From Deltaproteobacteria bacterium (GTDB lineage Bacteria; Desulfobacterota; Desulfobacteria; Desulfobacterales; SURF-15): 13,785 nucleotides of DNA. Under the pieces are notes generated by a model that saw only the letters and a list, made by a program, of their open reading frames with translations, was not told the origin of the DNA and searched no databases. Shown here piece by piece: positions 7,948 to 13,785 of the stretch. The position numbers were made by a program, and so were the translations under genes. The stretch covers positions 3,193-16,977 of the forward strand of contig JAHEHB010000065.1 of assembly GCA_024644775.1 (NCBI GenBank), in the 5' to 3' direction. Within the stretch, counting starts at the first letter, position 1; the number at the start of each line of letters is the position of its first letter.

Positions 7948-8436
7948 TTACTCGATTTCCCAATTCGTAATATCGAGGTTTTTACCGTCACCCCCTGCCA
8001 CCCCGTCAGCACCATAGGAAATAATGTCATATTCGCCATTTACGCCCGGAGACAGGTAAACAAAATCATTTCCCCAAGGATCTTTAGGGACTTTACCTTT
8101 TTCAAGATATCCTCCCTCGCGCCACTTTTTGGGAACATCGCCTGTATCGGGCTGTTCAACCAGCGCAATGAGCCCCTGTTCGGTATCCGGATACAAACCG
8201 GTGTCCAGCCTATATAACTTTAGAGCCGTCTCTAAGCTCTGGATCTGCATCTTCGCTTTTAGTTGCTTTGCCTCGTCCGGTCGACCCATTATCCTCGGCA
8301 CGATCAAACCCGCTAAAATACCGAGAATAACAATGACCACCATCAGCTCAATCAATGTAAACCCCTTACAGTCGACCCTTCTCAAACAACCCCTAATCGC
8401 CCCTAATTGTTTCTTTCCAAACCTGTGGATCATCAT
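7948..8436 (-). CDS. gspG: GspG, major pseudopilin
   Basis: GspG is the main subunit of the pseudopilus. After the leader comes [20 protein letters not shown], with the cleavage site before Phe and the conserved +5 Glu. The body has the family's hallmarks: [16 protein letters not shown], the [16 protein letters not shown] loop, and the C-terminal calcium-binding loop [13 protein letters not shown] chose the ATG at 8436, because GGAG lies 9 bases upstream (giving a 25-residue leader). The longer frame can start at GTG 8457 but has no ribosome site. The next ATG codon is directly adjacent. It follows gspD after about 90 bases that include a short hairpin. Confidence 0.96.
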   Translation of the reverse strand: MMIHRFGKKQLGAIRGCLRRVDCKGFTLIELMVVIVILGILAGLIVPRIMGRPDEAKQLKAKMQIQSLETALKLYRLDTGLYPDTEQGLIALVEQPDTGDVPKKWREGGYLEKGKVPKDPWGNDFVYLSPGVNGEYDIISYGADGVAGGDGKNLDITNWEIE

Positions 8437-8484
8437 TTTCGGTTTCTCCAGTGTCACCAGTAAGGCTTATGAACGGTACGCATT

Positions 8485-8506
8485 ACCCCCGAAAAAGGAA
8501 GGGGGT
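8485..8506 (-). other. C/G hairpin between gspD and gspG
   Basis: ACCCCC at 8485-8490 pairs with GGGGGT at 8501-8506 around a 10-base loop. No U-run follows it on the transcribed strand, so it is not a standard intrinsic terminator. A role in mRNA stability or in setting different levels of secretin and major pseudopilin is possible but is inference. Confidence 0.4.
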
Positions 8507-8528
8507 TAAGATCGGTCTTATCGTTATT

Positions 8529-10505
8529 TTAGAAAATATCATTTTCGTACATTTTGATTTGACCTTCTTTAATCCTGTCTATTTGATTTCTCTTTTTATT
8601 GAAGAGTTCCGAAGCTTCCGTTTGGCCAACAATCACCGTTGGTTTTAGGAATATATAAAGGTTGGTTTTTTCATTCGACGTCGATTGCGACCGAAAGAGC
8701 CATTTCAGCCCCGGTATATTGCCCAGACAGGGGACTTGCCCCACGTTTCGAGTAATGGTCTCGCCAATGAGTCCGCCGATGACAACCGTGCTTTTGTCTT
8801 TTACGACTACGGTGGTATCAATGGAGCGCTTCAACGTGGTGGGACGAAAATCCGTTTCCTCCGGAGATGTTGTCAATGCAGTAAGCTCCTGGGAAATAAC
8901 AAGCCGGACCTGCCGATCCTTGCTGATATGGGGTGTTATCTTTAAGGTAAGCCCCACATCCCGGTATTCGAATGAACTAAACGTGTCCGAGGTTCCGCTA
9001 ATTTGGGAGGATCGTGTCTGATAGGGCACATTTTCTCCAACAACAATGCGCGCCTCTTCATTATCGGTGGTTAGAATCTGAGGCGTCGACAGGATATTAA
9101 TATTTTCGTCGGTTTGAAAGGCCTGCGCAATCGCCGTCAAGTTCGGAACGGTGATCGTCCCGGCGCCCGTTACAATATCAATCGAACCGGTGATGACACC
9201 AAGGGCAAAACCACCCGGATTCTCCAGGTCCGATTCTTCAATGGCGCCACCGCCATCAAATGCGCCACCCGCAACCCCTGTTCGGTTACCATACGAAATC
9301 TGCTCAATCGCCCGCCAATCGACGCCAAGTCGAAAATTCGTGTCGACCTTGACTTCCATAAACAGGGACTCAATGTAAACCATTTCCCGCTCAATATCTA
9401 ACTTCTTGATGATATCTTCTATGACCACATAATCTTCTTTGTCCGCCATTATGATGAGACTGTTGGTCGCTTTGTCGGCACTAATTCTAACCTGCTCTGA
9501 AACAACCGGTGCCGTTTTCTGTTGGGGGGTGGTGCCTTTTTGCTTGGTCGGCAGTTCCTGAAGAACCTTGGCCAAATCTTCCGCATAGGCATTTTCAAGA
9601 TAATAGACTCGGATCTTTTCTTTTCCCCGGGGTGTATCCACATCAAGCATACTTATCAGCTTCTTGATTCTTTGGGTGTCAAGTTCACTGGCAAGAATTA
9701 TAAGGGTATTTGTTCGCTCATCCGCTACGATCCGAGCAACGGATACCGGCTGTCCTTTTTTCGGTTTTATCGCCGCTTTAAAAACAGTATCCAACAATTT
9801 TGAAAATTTTTGGGCGTCGGCAAATTCAAGGGGGATGACCGAAAGTTGCTGACCGATTCCGGCCACATCGATGGCTTTTAGAATTCGGAGCAGTCGCTTT
9901 ATATTGGAGTGAACATCCGTTACAATCAAAACGTTGGTTGGCGGATAATCTAGAATGATACTGCTTTTTGAAATCATCGGTGCAAACAACCGTTTAATGT
10001 CCGCGGGATTTGCGTATTTTAATGGGATAAGCTGAGTAATCACCTTATCTTCAGGGGAATCCGCCTCCTCTTTAAGCCTGGTTTCAATGCTTTTTGTCCG
10101 TGCATCCGGAGAGGGCAAAATTTTTATAACCTCCCCAGCCTCTGCAGTCGTATAGCCATGAACTTCCAATACAGATTCAAATACCTTATAGGCCTCTTGC
10201 AGAGAAATTTTCGAAGGAGAAATAATCGTTACCTTTCCTCTGACGCGCTGGTCGATGATAAAATTTTTACCGGTCAGTTCGCTGATAAATTTAATAAAAA
10301 CAACAATATCCACATTGTTAAAATCGATCGTTATATACCGCTCCGACGTTTGATTTCCTGAAACCGGCCTATTTTGATTGCCTTCAACCTGCGGGGTCTG
10401 CGCAGAAGCTTCCGGTTGTTGTGCAATTGTGGCAAAGAGGGTCGCAATAAAAAGAAAAATTAGAGGTAAGCATATTTTTGGCAAGCGGCTATAGTGTCCT
10501 TCCAT
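8529..10505 (-). CDS. gspD: GspD, outer-membrane secretin
   Basis: GspD forms the multimeric gated channel through which folded proteins leave the periplasm. From the ATG at 10505 the protein is 658 residues. It has a Sec signal peptide (about 1-36, ending near ASAQ), N0 domain (about 56-131, with YITIDFNNVDI), N1 (about 155-218), N2 (about 219-292), N3 (about 297-372) and the secretin barrel domain (about 376-626, with TTVVVKDKSTVVIGGLI and VPCLGNIPGLKWLF). Cys593 replaces the more usual Phe in VPFLG. No lipobox is seen. The frame is open up to an ATG at 10616, but those extra 37 codons read a decayed gspK fragment out of frame and hide the signal peptide, so the 10505 start is preferred. 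A GGAG lies 13 bases upstream, which is longer than ideal. Confidence 0.95.
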   Translation of the reverse strand: MEGHYSRLPKICLPLIFLFIATLFATIAQQPEASAQTPQVEGNQNRPVSGNQTSERYITIDFNNVDIVVFIKFISELTGKNFIIDQRVRGKVTIISPSKISLQEAYKVFESVLEVHGYTTAEAGEVIKILPSPDARTKSIETRLKEEADSPEDKVITQLIPLKYANPADIKRLFAPMISKSSIILDYPPTNVLIVTDVHSNIKRLLRILKAIDVAGIGQQLSVIPLEFADAQKFSKLLDTVFKAAIKPKKGQPVSVARIVADERTNTLIILASELDTQRIKKLISMLDVDTPRGKEKIRVYYLENAYAEDLAKVLQELPTKQKGTTPQQKTAPVVSEQVRISADKATNSLIIMADKEDYVVIEDIIKKLDIEREMVYIESLFMEVKVDTNFRLGVDWRAIEQISYGNRTGVAGGAFDGGGAIEESDLENPGGFALGVITGSIDIVTGAGTITVPNLTAIAQAFQTDENINILSTPQILTTDNEEARIVVGENVPYQTRSSQISGTSDTFSSFEYRDVGLTLKITPHISKDRQVRLVISQELTALTTSPEETDFRPTTLKRSIDTTVVVKDKSTVVIGGLIGETITRNVGQVPCLGNIPGLKWLFRSQSTSNEKTNLYIFLKPTVIVGQTEASELFNKKRNQIDRIKEGQIKMYENDIF

Positions 10506-10573
10506 TTGTTTTTTACGTCTCCAGAATACACATCGTTCTGGTTCTGAAGGGAAAATTTTATTTAATTGCATTA

Positions 10574-10749
10574 TATAGTCTATTTCGTTTCCCAACTCAA
10601 GATACGACATGTCCATATTCCGGTTTTTCCACCTTGCTCCCCTTTCGTACCTGCTGTCACGGTTCCTTTACACCATCTTGGCAGCCACCGCGTTGATCTG
10701 AAAAACATCGGTGGCGGCTGTAATCAATACTAGATCGGTCTGAAAACCG
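10574..10749 (-). pseudogene. Decayed second copy of the gspK 3' end
   Basis: This segment aligns with the end of gspK and its flank at 5449-5626. On the plus strand both share the word TATAGTCTATTTCGTTTCCC, then CTCAAGATACGACA, TTGGCAGCCAC, TTGATCTGAAAAA and TGTAATCAAT. By eye, identity is about 80%. In the gspK frame it still encodes LITAATDVFQINAVAA and, after a frame-disrupting region with a 3-base gap and a 1-base insertion, CRILSWETK followed by TAG. It therefore lost coding function long ago. It lies directly upstream of gspD and supplies the spurious upstream start of that gene. Confidence 0.9.
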
Positions 10750-10779
10750 TTGCAACGTGAACACGAACCGATCCCTCAG
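10750..10779 (-). pseudogene. Stub of the gspI start fused to the gspK remnant
   Basis: Immediately after the gspH stop, about 30 bases resemble the beginning of gspI: CGTGTTCACGTTGCA here against CGTGTTCACATCGCA in gspI. The match then passes into gspK-like sequence at a shared GGTTTT-like word. The junction looks like a deletion that removed most of gspI, all of gspJ and most of gspK from this copy. The piece is short, so confidence depends on its exact position after gspH and before the gspK remnant. Confidence 0.68.
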
Positions 10780-11291
10780 TCCTCAAACGTCACGTACGCT
10801 TCATGCAGTTTAATGGTTGGTAAAAAGGGTTCGATGAGGCATGTCAGGTTACCGGTATCCTCACTTTCCAAATGAATCATTGCCTTGTCCGAATAGCCCT
10901 TACTATAGAATGAAATCTCAGCCTCACCGACCGAAATTTTTCCCCTCTCCGGAAACTCGACATCCAGTAACCGCACATCCGAAGGAAGCGTGTAACCGTT
11001 TTGAGCCGTATTCTCCAACTCCTCTTCCGACATGGATTCGTTTGTGATCCACATTTTGTTGGAATCCATACTGATATGCAGACTGTAGCGTTTACCATCA
11101 CGTTGCGCCTGTTCTCTTAGGTTCTTCACCGTTCCAATGATCCATCGGGTTGTCTTATTCGTTGGATTGGTCAACAGGAAATCTTGAAAGCGTGGTAGGG
11201 TGAAAAAAAACATGATACCGATAAGAGATATCACCACGATCAACTCGATAAGTGTAAATCCATGGTTTCTTTCAAACAAAGCAACCCTCAA
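10776..11291 (-). CDS. gspH: GspH, minor pseudopilin
   Basis: The up to 171-residue product has a short leader and the prepilin site HGFTLIELIVVISLIGIMFFF, with mature Phe12 and Glu16. A GspH/FimT-like body follows, with KNLREQAQRDGKRY at about 67-80 and the C-terminal segment SKGYSDKAMIHLE. No ATG start is available. The open frame begins with TTG at 11291, but TTG at 11279 has a better-placed GAGG six bases upstream and gives a natural 7-residue leader (MFERNHG). The gene lies before gspD instead of between gspG and gspI, and it is flanked by remnants of gspI/gspK and possibly gspG, so it is the surviving H of a duplicated block. Confidence 0.88.
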   Translation of the reverse strand: MRVALFERNHGFTLIELIVVISLIGIMFFFTLPRFQDFLLTNPTNKTTRWIIGTVKNLREQAQRDGKRYSLHISMDSNKMWITNESMSEEELENTAQNGYTLPSDVRLLDVEFPERGKISVGEAEISFYSKGYSDKAMIHLESEDTGNLTCLIEPFLPTIKLHEAYVTFED

Positions 11292-11364
11292 ACCCTCATT
11301 GGACAGAGCGTTGTTCCGTATATCCTGATTTGTCCTTCAGTTCAAGTTAAATTGCGTCTATTTT

Positions 11365-11374
11365 GATGGTTACT
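11365..11374 (-). repeat. 10-bp match to the gspG stop region, upstream of gspH
   Basis: GATGGTTACT here equals the ten bases at 7943-7952, which contain the gspG stop codon and its 3' flank; a few further matching bases follow. It lies upstream of gspH, where an ancestral gspG end would be expected if a G-H-I-J-K block had been duplicated. The match is short and could be chance. Confidence 0.35.
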
Positions 11375-11434
11375 TATTGGGGGCTACCATGCTCACTGAA
11401 CGCCTCGTTTGTGCGTGACATGCTAATGATAGAA

Positions 11435-12862
11435 TCAAAAACGATCCTTCAATGCCGAAACGATTTCTTCAAACGTCGCTTGAGGATTTTGAGACAGATA
11501 ATTCGAAATAATATTGGATGTATAGGCAGCAGCAATGGAAGTACCCGCATACGCACCCGGATCTCCCTTATGACCCACCGGCAATACGGCAAACCCCGGA
11601 GCATTAAACGCAACAAAACTACCATAATTCGATTTCACCCAGGTATCTCCCTCCGGGCCGAGTGCTCCCACGCCGATAACAGAGGAATAGGCAGCCGGAT
11701 AAACCGGTGTCCCGGTGGGTTCGTTTCCGGCGGATGCAACAACAATTACCCCCTTTGAGGACGCGTAATTGACAGCATCTTCCAGGAATTCGCTTTTTGT
11801 TTCCGTGCCCCAGCTTAAGCTCATGACCCGAGCGCCATTTGCTAAGGCAAAATCGATGCTTCTCATGATGTCGAAACTGGAGGTAACGCCGGAGTCGTCA
11901 ATTGCTTTGATGGGAATAATCGGGGAGTAGGAATCACTGGACGTCTCAGCACCGATTGGGGGTATGGCGCCGGCTGCGACCAGGGCCATCTGCGTCCCGT
12001 GACCCAGAGAATCTGCAATGGATGCATCCGGATTTATGGCATTAAAAGAAGTCAAAACAAAATCTTCCAATCCGGCGTCCTCGGAAAACCCCGAATCGAG
12101 GATGGCAATCGGCACCGCATCATCAGCGTCTGAAAGATTAGAAAGATCCGCAGTGATTGAAGGTGCATTGGGGGTTTCTTGAGGTGTATGGATCGCATAC
12201 ACATAATTGGGTTCCACTTTAGCAATCCCGGGATAGTTCGAAACCGTATCGACAAGAGATAACACATCCGTATCTTCAGGAAATTTAATTTTGTAGATTC
12301 CGAGGGCGGCATTGCTGCCTGATAGCGTTCCCCCAATCATATTTAAAAGTCTTTCGAGTTCCAATTGAGTCAAATCTGGGTCGATTCTAAACAGTATTTC
12401 ATCTTTGACAAATACGGAACCATCGATGGGGCTTCTGCTCACTGTACGGTCAGAGCGATTGTTAAGCGGCCTCATTCGTTTTTTTTCACCGGGTTTAAAG
12501 ATTTGGATTTCACTCAGTTTGTGGACAGCGCCCGATGGTCTCTCGATGGTCTCCCAGACCATCACATAATTAAGAGGTTTTAGAATCGCAGCTAAGCCCT
12601 CTTGGACGCTTTTTTGTTTCAAGTGGGCTGAAATCTTGGGATTGATCTGTGGATCAATCGATACGATGATTCCATAATTTGTCAGATGCGTTAAAATCGT
12701 TTGTAAAGGCGCGTTGCTTGCATGAACCGAAAGCGTGTCACCGGTCAATTTTACCTGGGGGCTTACCTGGCGGTTTACCCGAAGGGGGGCAGAACGGGTA
12801 ACCGAAATCAGGACAATAGAAAGTACGATATAATAAAAAACAATTTTTCTCATTTGAATCAT
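11435..12862 (-). CDS. S8 subtilisin-family protease with secretin N0/STN-like domain
   Basis: This is a secreted or envelope serine protease at the head of the T2SS operon. The 475-residue protein has a signal peptide (about 1-25). Residues about 40-122 look like an STN/secretin N0 fold: LSVHASNAPLQTILTHL, a short strand SIDPQI, then SVQEGLAAILKPLNY. A prodomain-like region (about 150-224) ends KVEPNYVYAI. The S8 catalytic domain runs from about 248 to 475. The triad is Asp256 (AILDSGF), His288 (GHGTQMA) and Ser442 (GTSIAAA), with oxyanion Asn380 (SAGN), so activity is likely. HGTQMA and GTSIAAA differ slightly from the usual HGTHVA and GTSMAAP. The start is ATG 12862 (Met4 is possible), with a poor ribosome site. 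It could be a T2SS substrate or a processing enzyme. I do not recognise a named gene. Confidence 0.9.
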   Translation of the reverse strand: MIQMRKIVFYYIVLSIVLISVTRSAPLRVNRQVSPQVKLTGDTLSVHASNAPLQTILTHLTNYGIIVSIDPQINPKISAHLKQKSVQEGLAAILKPLNYVMVWETIERPSGAVHKLSEIQIFKPGEKKRMRPLNNRSDRTVSRSPIDGSVFVKDEILFRIDPDLTQLELERLLNMIGGTLSGSNAALGIYKIKFPEDTDVLSLVDTVSNYPGIAKVEPNYVYAIHTPQETPNAPSITADLSNLSDADDAVPIAILDSGFSEDAGLEDFVLTSFNAINPDASIADSLGHGTQMALVAAGAIPPIGAETSSDSYSPIIPIKAIDDSGVTSSFDIMRSIDFALANGARVMSLSWGTETKSEFLEDAVNYASSKGVIVVASAGNEPTGTPVYPAAYSSVIGVGALGPEGDTWVKSNYGSFVAFNAPGFAVLPVGHKGDPGAYAGTSIAAAYTSNIISNYLSQNPQATFEEIVSALKDRF

Positions 12863-12948
12863 CGCCTAAAGCCGGATTGGCCGGAACCACACCGGTATTA
12901 AACCACAAAGAGCACGAATAAACAAGATAACAGATGCAAATATCGATG

Positions 12949-13010
12949 GCGGGGAGGCCAGGAGGTTGGAAAGCCTTGAGGCTAAAACCTTTCAGCCTCA
13001 AGGCTTTCTA
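12949..13010. repeat. GC-anchored 8-bp periodic repeat, site C
   Basis: GC anchors fall at 12949, 12957, (GT at 12965), 12973 and 12981, then at 12995 and 13003, again in 8-base steps except across the central loop. The word TGGAAA is shared with site A on the opposite strand. The right half is largely the reverse complement of the left, producing the hairpin annotated separately. Confidence 0.7.
12969..13008. repeat. 15-bp perfect inverted repeat (hairpin) in the operon leader
   Basis: GAAAGCCTTGAGGCT at 12969-12983 is perfectly complementary to AGCCTCAAGGCTTTC at 12994-13008 around a 10-base loop. On the plus strand the stem is soon followed by a T-rich run (TCTTTTTC), giving a terminator-like look in that direction. 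On the minus strand, which carries the operon leader, no U-run follows. It is a repeat-derived structure and could act on leader RNA. Confidence 0.8.
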
Positions 13011-13044
13011 TCTTTTTCAAACTTGGTGTCTTCTGATGTTAAAA

Positions 13045-13071
13045 ATTATACTTCATAACAGATGCTTACAA
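13045..13071 (-). promoter_or_regulatory. Candidate sigma-70 promoter for the T2SS operon
   Basis: On the minus strand a perfect TATAAT (plus positions 13045-13050) is preceded, after a 15-base spacer, by TTGTAA (13066-13071, four of six consensus bases). The spacer is short of the optimum. It lies about 180 bases upstream of the protease start, and the resulting leader RNA would contain the 15-bp hairpin. No other equally good -10 was seen nearby. Confidence 0.35.
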
Positions 13072-13111
13072 TTTCCCCCTGTGTTAAGTGTGTCCGAAGC
13101 ACAGCCACGCC

Positions 13112-13176
13112 GGAGGGATTGAGGCTTTATAGCCTCCCAGCCTCCTAGCTTCCCTCCCCGGCAGGAGGGATTGAGG
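13112..13176. repeat. GC-anchored 8-bp periodic repeat, site B, flanked by 13-bp direct repeats
   Basis: GC anchors are at 13124, 13132, 13140 and 13148. The unit words TTTATA and CTCCCA are the reverse complements of words at site A. The core is bordered by direct repeats GGAGGGATTGAGG (13112-13124 and 13164-13176). The inverted word TCCCTCC at 13151-13157 can pair with either GGAGGGA, and GAGGCT pairs with AGCCTC around TTAT. Confidence 0.75.
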
Positions 13177-13276
13177 GAAGAAGACAAGGCGATAAAATCA
13201 GTCGTAACTTTGTTTTGGTTATTGAACCGAAAATATAACATAAACGTAAAGGATTAAAGAAATCAATTTAAGAAAA

Positions 13277-13360
13277 ACTTGACACATTCGACTTTTTACG
13301 AATTTTAAATCAATAGGGTTCCGACTTGACACATATATAATAGCGTGTAGAATAATGTGT
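13277..13360 (+). promoter_or_regulatory. vapBC promoter with candidate operator repeats
   Basis: TTGACA at 13326-13331 and TAGAAT at 13348-13353, with a 16-base spacer, form a near-consensus sigma-70 promoter 23 bases before vapB. The 11-mer ACTTGACACAT occurs at 13277-13287 and 13324-13334, the second copy overlapping the -35 box. An inverted copy of its end (ATGTGT, 13355-13360) lies just past the -10. Such repeats over a promoter fit the autoregulation usual for VapB-VapC complexes; binding is inference. Confidence 0.65.
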
Positions 13361-13375
13361 ATTTGGAGGTGTAAA

Positions 13376-13576
13376 ATGAGAACCAACATTGATTTAGACG
13401 AGCATCTTGTCAAAAAAGCATTCCAGTTTAGCAATGCAAAAACAAAAAAGGAATTGATTCACCAGGCATTGAAAGAGTTTGTTGATAGCAGACGGCGTAA
13501 GAATTTACTCGATTTGGAAGGCAAAGTTAAGTTCATTAATGATTACGATTATAAAAAATTGAGAATTGGAAAATGA
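13376..13576 (+). CDS. vapB: VapB-type antitoxin
   Basis: The 66-residue protein begins MRTNIDLDEHLVKKAFQFSN, the ribbon-helix-helix style N-terminus of the VapB group whose members open MRTxIDID and continue with KTKKELIHQALKEFV. The basic SRRRK stretch at about 38-42 and a C-terminal tail ending YDYKKLRIGK would contact the toxin. The start is ATG at 13376, with an excellent GGAGG site 6 bases upstream, rather than the ATG at 13355, which would put the ribosome site inside the gene. It overlaps the toxin gene by 4 bases (ATGA), the normal arrangement. Confidence 0.92.
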   Translation: MRTNIDLDEHLVKKAFQFSNAKTKKELIHQALKEFVDSRRRKNLLDLEGKVKFINDYDYKKLRIGK

Positions 13577-13785
13577 TTCTTGTTGATACATCGGTATTGA
13601 TCGATTTTTTCCAGGGAAAGCAGAACAATCCTACCCAAAAATTGAAAACAGTACTGCGTCACCAAGTACCATTTGGAATTACCTCATTTATATTCCAAGA
13701 GGTTCTTCAAGGTACGAGTTCTGAAAAAGAATATCGCCTTCTAAAAGATTATTTGGAATTCCAACGCTTTTATCATCCCAAAGAT
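13573..13785 (+). CDS. vapC: VapC-type PIN-domain toxin (3' end cut by window edge)
   Basis: The 71 visible residues begin MILVDTSVLIDFF, with the first catalytic Asp5 of a PIN-domain ribonuclease. The second conserved acidic residue, Glu43, lies in the motif SFIFQEVLQG. The remaining acidic residues would lie past the edge. VapC toxins cleave tRNA or rRNA and are neutralised by the cognate VapB. The start overlaps the antitoxin stop by 4 bases, implying translational coupling. Full length is probably about 130 residues, so roughly half is missing here. Confidence 0.92.
   Translation, partial: MILVDTSVLIDFFQGKQNNPTQKLKTVLRHQVPFGITSFIFQEVLQGTSSEKEYRLLKDYLEFQRFYHPKD

Larger units (their letters stand above)
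12863..13375. other. Intergenic region between the T2SS operon and vapBC
   Basis: About 510 bases without a convincing gene. It contains two 8-bp periodic repeat sites, a 15-bp perfect hairpin, a 13-bp direct repeat (GGAGGGATTGAGG at 13112 and 13164), an 11-bp direct repeat (ATAACAGATGC at 12927 and 13055), a candidate minus-strand promoter for the secretion operon, and the vapBC promoter. The words near 12901-12917 (CCACAAAGAGCACGAA) resemble a dispersed motif I recall from other environmental genomes. Short open frames here are built from repeat DNA. Confidence 0.7.

Noticed and set aside
8529..10505. GspD carrying a lipoprotein or pilotin-binding C-terminal domain
   Set aside because: No lipobox is visible at the N-terminus, and the tail after the secretin domain is only about 30 polar residues with no recognisable S-domain.
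10478..10696. Plus-strand open frame resembling another plus-strand frame at 5383-5631
   Set aside because: Both are antisense readings of the gspK 3' end and its remnant. Their likeness reflects the duplication, not a conserved protein.
12969..13008. Intrinsic terminator for a plus-strand gene
   Set aside because: There is no plus-strand gene upstream of it in the window, and the T-run is interrupted; it is kept only as a hairpin repeat.
12949..13176. Insertion sequence or MITE with terminal inverted repeats and target duplication
   Set aside because: The 13-bp direct repeats and hairpins do not form one bounded element with matching ends, and no transposase is present.
13053..13241. Minus-strand 62-codon open frame in the intergenic region
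   Set aside because: It is read from the periodic and direct repeats, with no ribosome site and no protein-like composition.
13219..13434. Minus-strand 71-codon open frame overlapping the vapB start
   Set aside because: It is antisense to the vapBC promoter and the first codons of vapB, has low-complexity content, and VapB on the other strand is clearly real.

Overview
The window is dominated by one long minus-strand operon for a type II secretion system (T2SS, general secretion pathway). Read in transcription order, from high to low coordinates, it encodes a subtilisin-family protease with an N0/STN-like N-terminal domain, then GspH, GspD, GspG, GspI, GspJ, GspK, GspL, GspM, GspN, GspC and the ATPase GspE. 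GspE runs off the left edge, and GspF would be expected just beyond. The order with gspN between gspM and gspC, the AsmA-like GspN, the moderate GC content and the dispersed short repeat words suggest a Desulfobacterota-type (old Deltaproteobacteria) organism. This is inference from gene content; no rRNA or marker gene is present.

Layout: 1-1525 gspE (partial); 1540-7453 tightly packed gspC, N, M, L, K, J; 7485-8457 gspI and gspG; 8529-10505 gspD; 10776-11291 gspH; 11435-12862 protease; 12863-13375 an intergenic region with hairpins, an unusual 8-bp periodic repeat and candidate promoters; 13376-13785 a plus-strand vapB-vapC toxin-antitoxin pair, with vapC cut by the right edge.

The most informative feature is a rearrangement scar. 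The 3' end of gspK (about 175 bp, roughly 80% identical by eye) is present a second time between gspH and gspD. A stub of the gspI start sits between it and the gspH stop. The 3' tail of a lost gspH lies between gspG and gspI, the usual position of gspH. A 10-bp match to the end of gspG lies upstream of the intact gspH. Together these read as a former tandem duplication of the G-H-I-J-K pseudopilin block with complementary loss: the upstream copy kept only H, and the downstream copy lost only H. The result still supplies one intact copy of each pseudopilin.

Functionally, GspD is the outer-membrane secretin. GspC (PDZ) couples it to the inner-membrane platform GspL/GspM, and GspE drives assembly of the pseudopilus (major GspG; minor GspH, I, J, K). 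GspN is an accessory envelope protein. The protease at the head of the operon may be a secreted substrate or a processing factor.

A second signal is a repeat built of GC dinucleotides spaced almost exactly 8 bp apart with variable hexamer words between them. It occurs at three places (7386-7450, 12949-13010, 13124-13149), shares words between sites in inverted orientation, and at one site is read in frame as a gspJ N-terminal extension.
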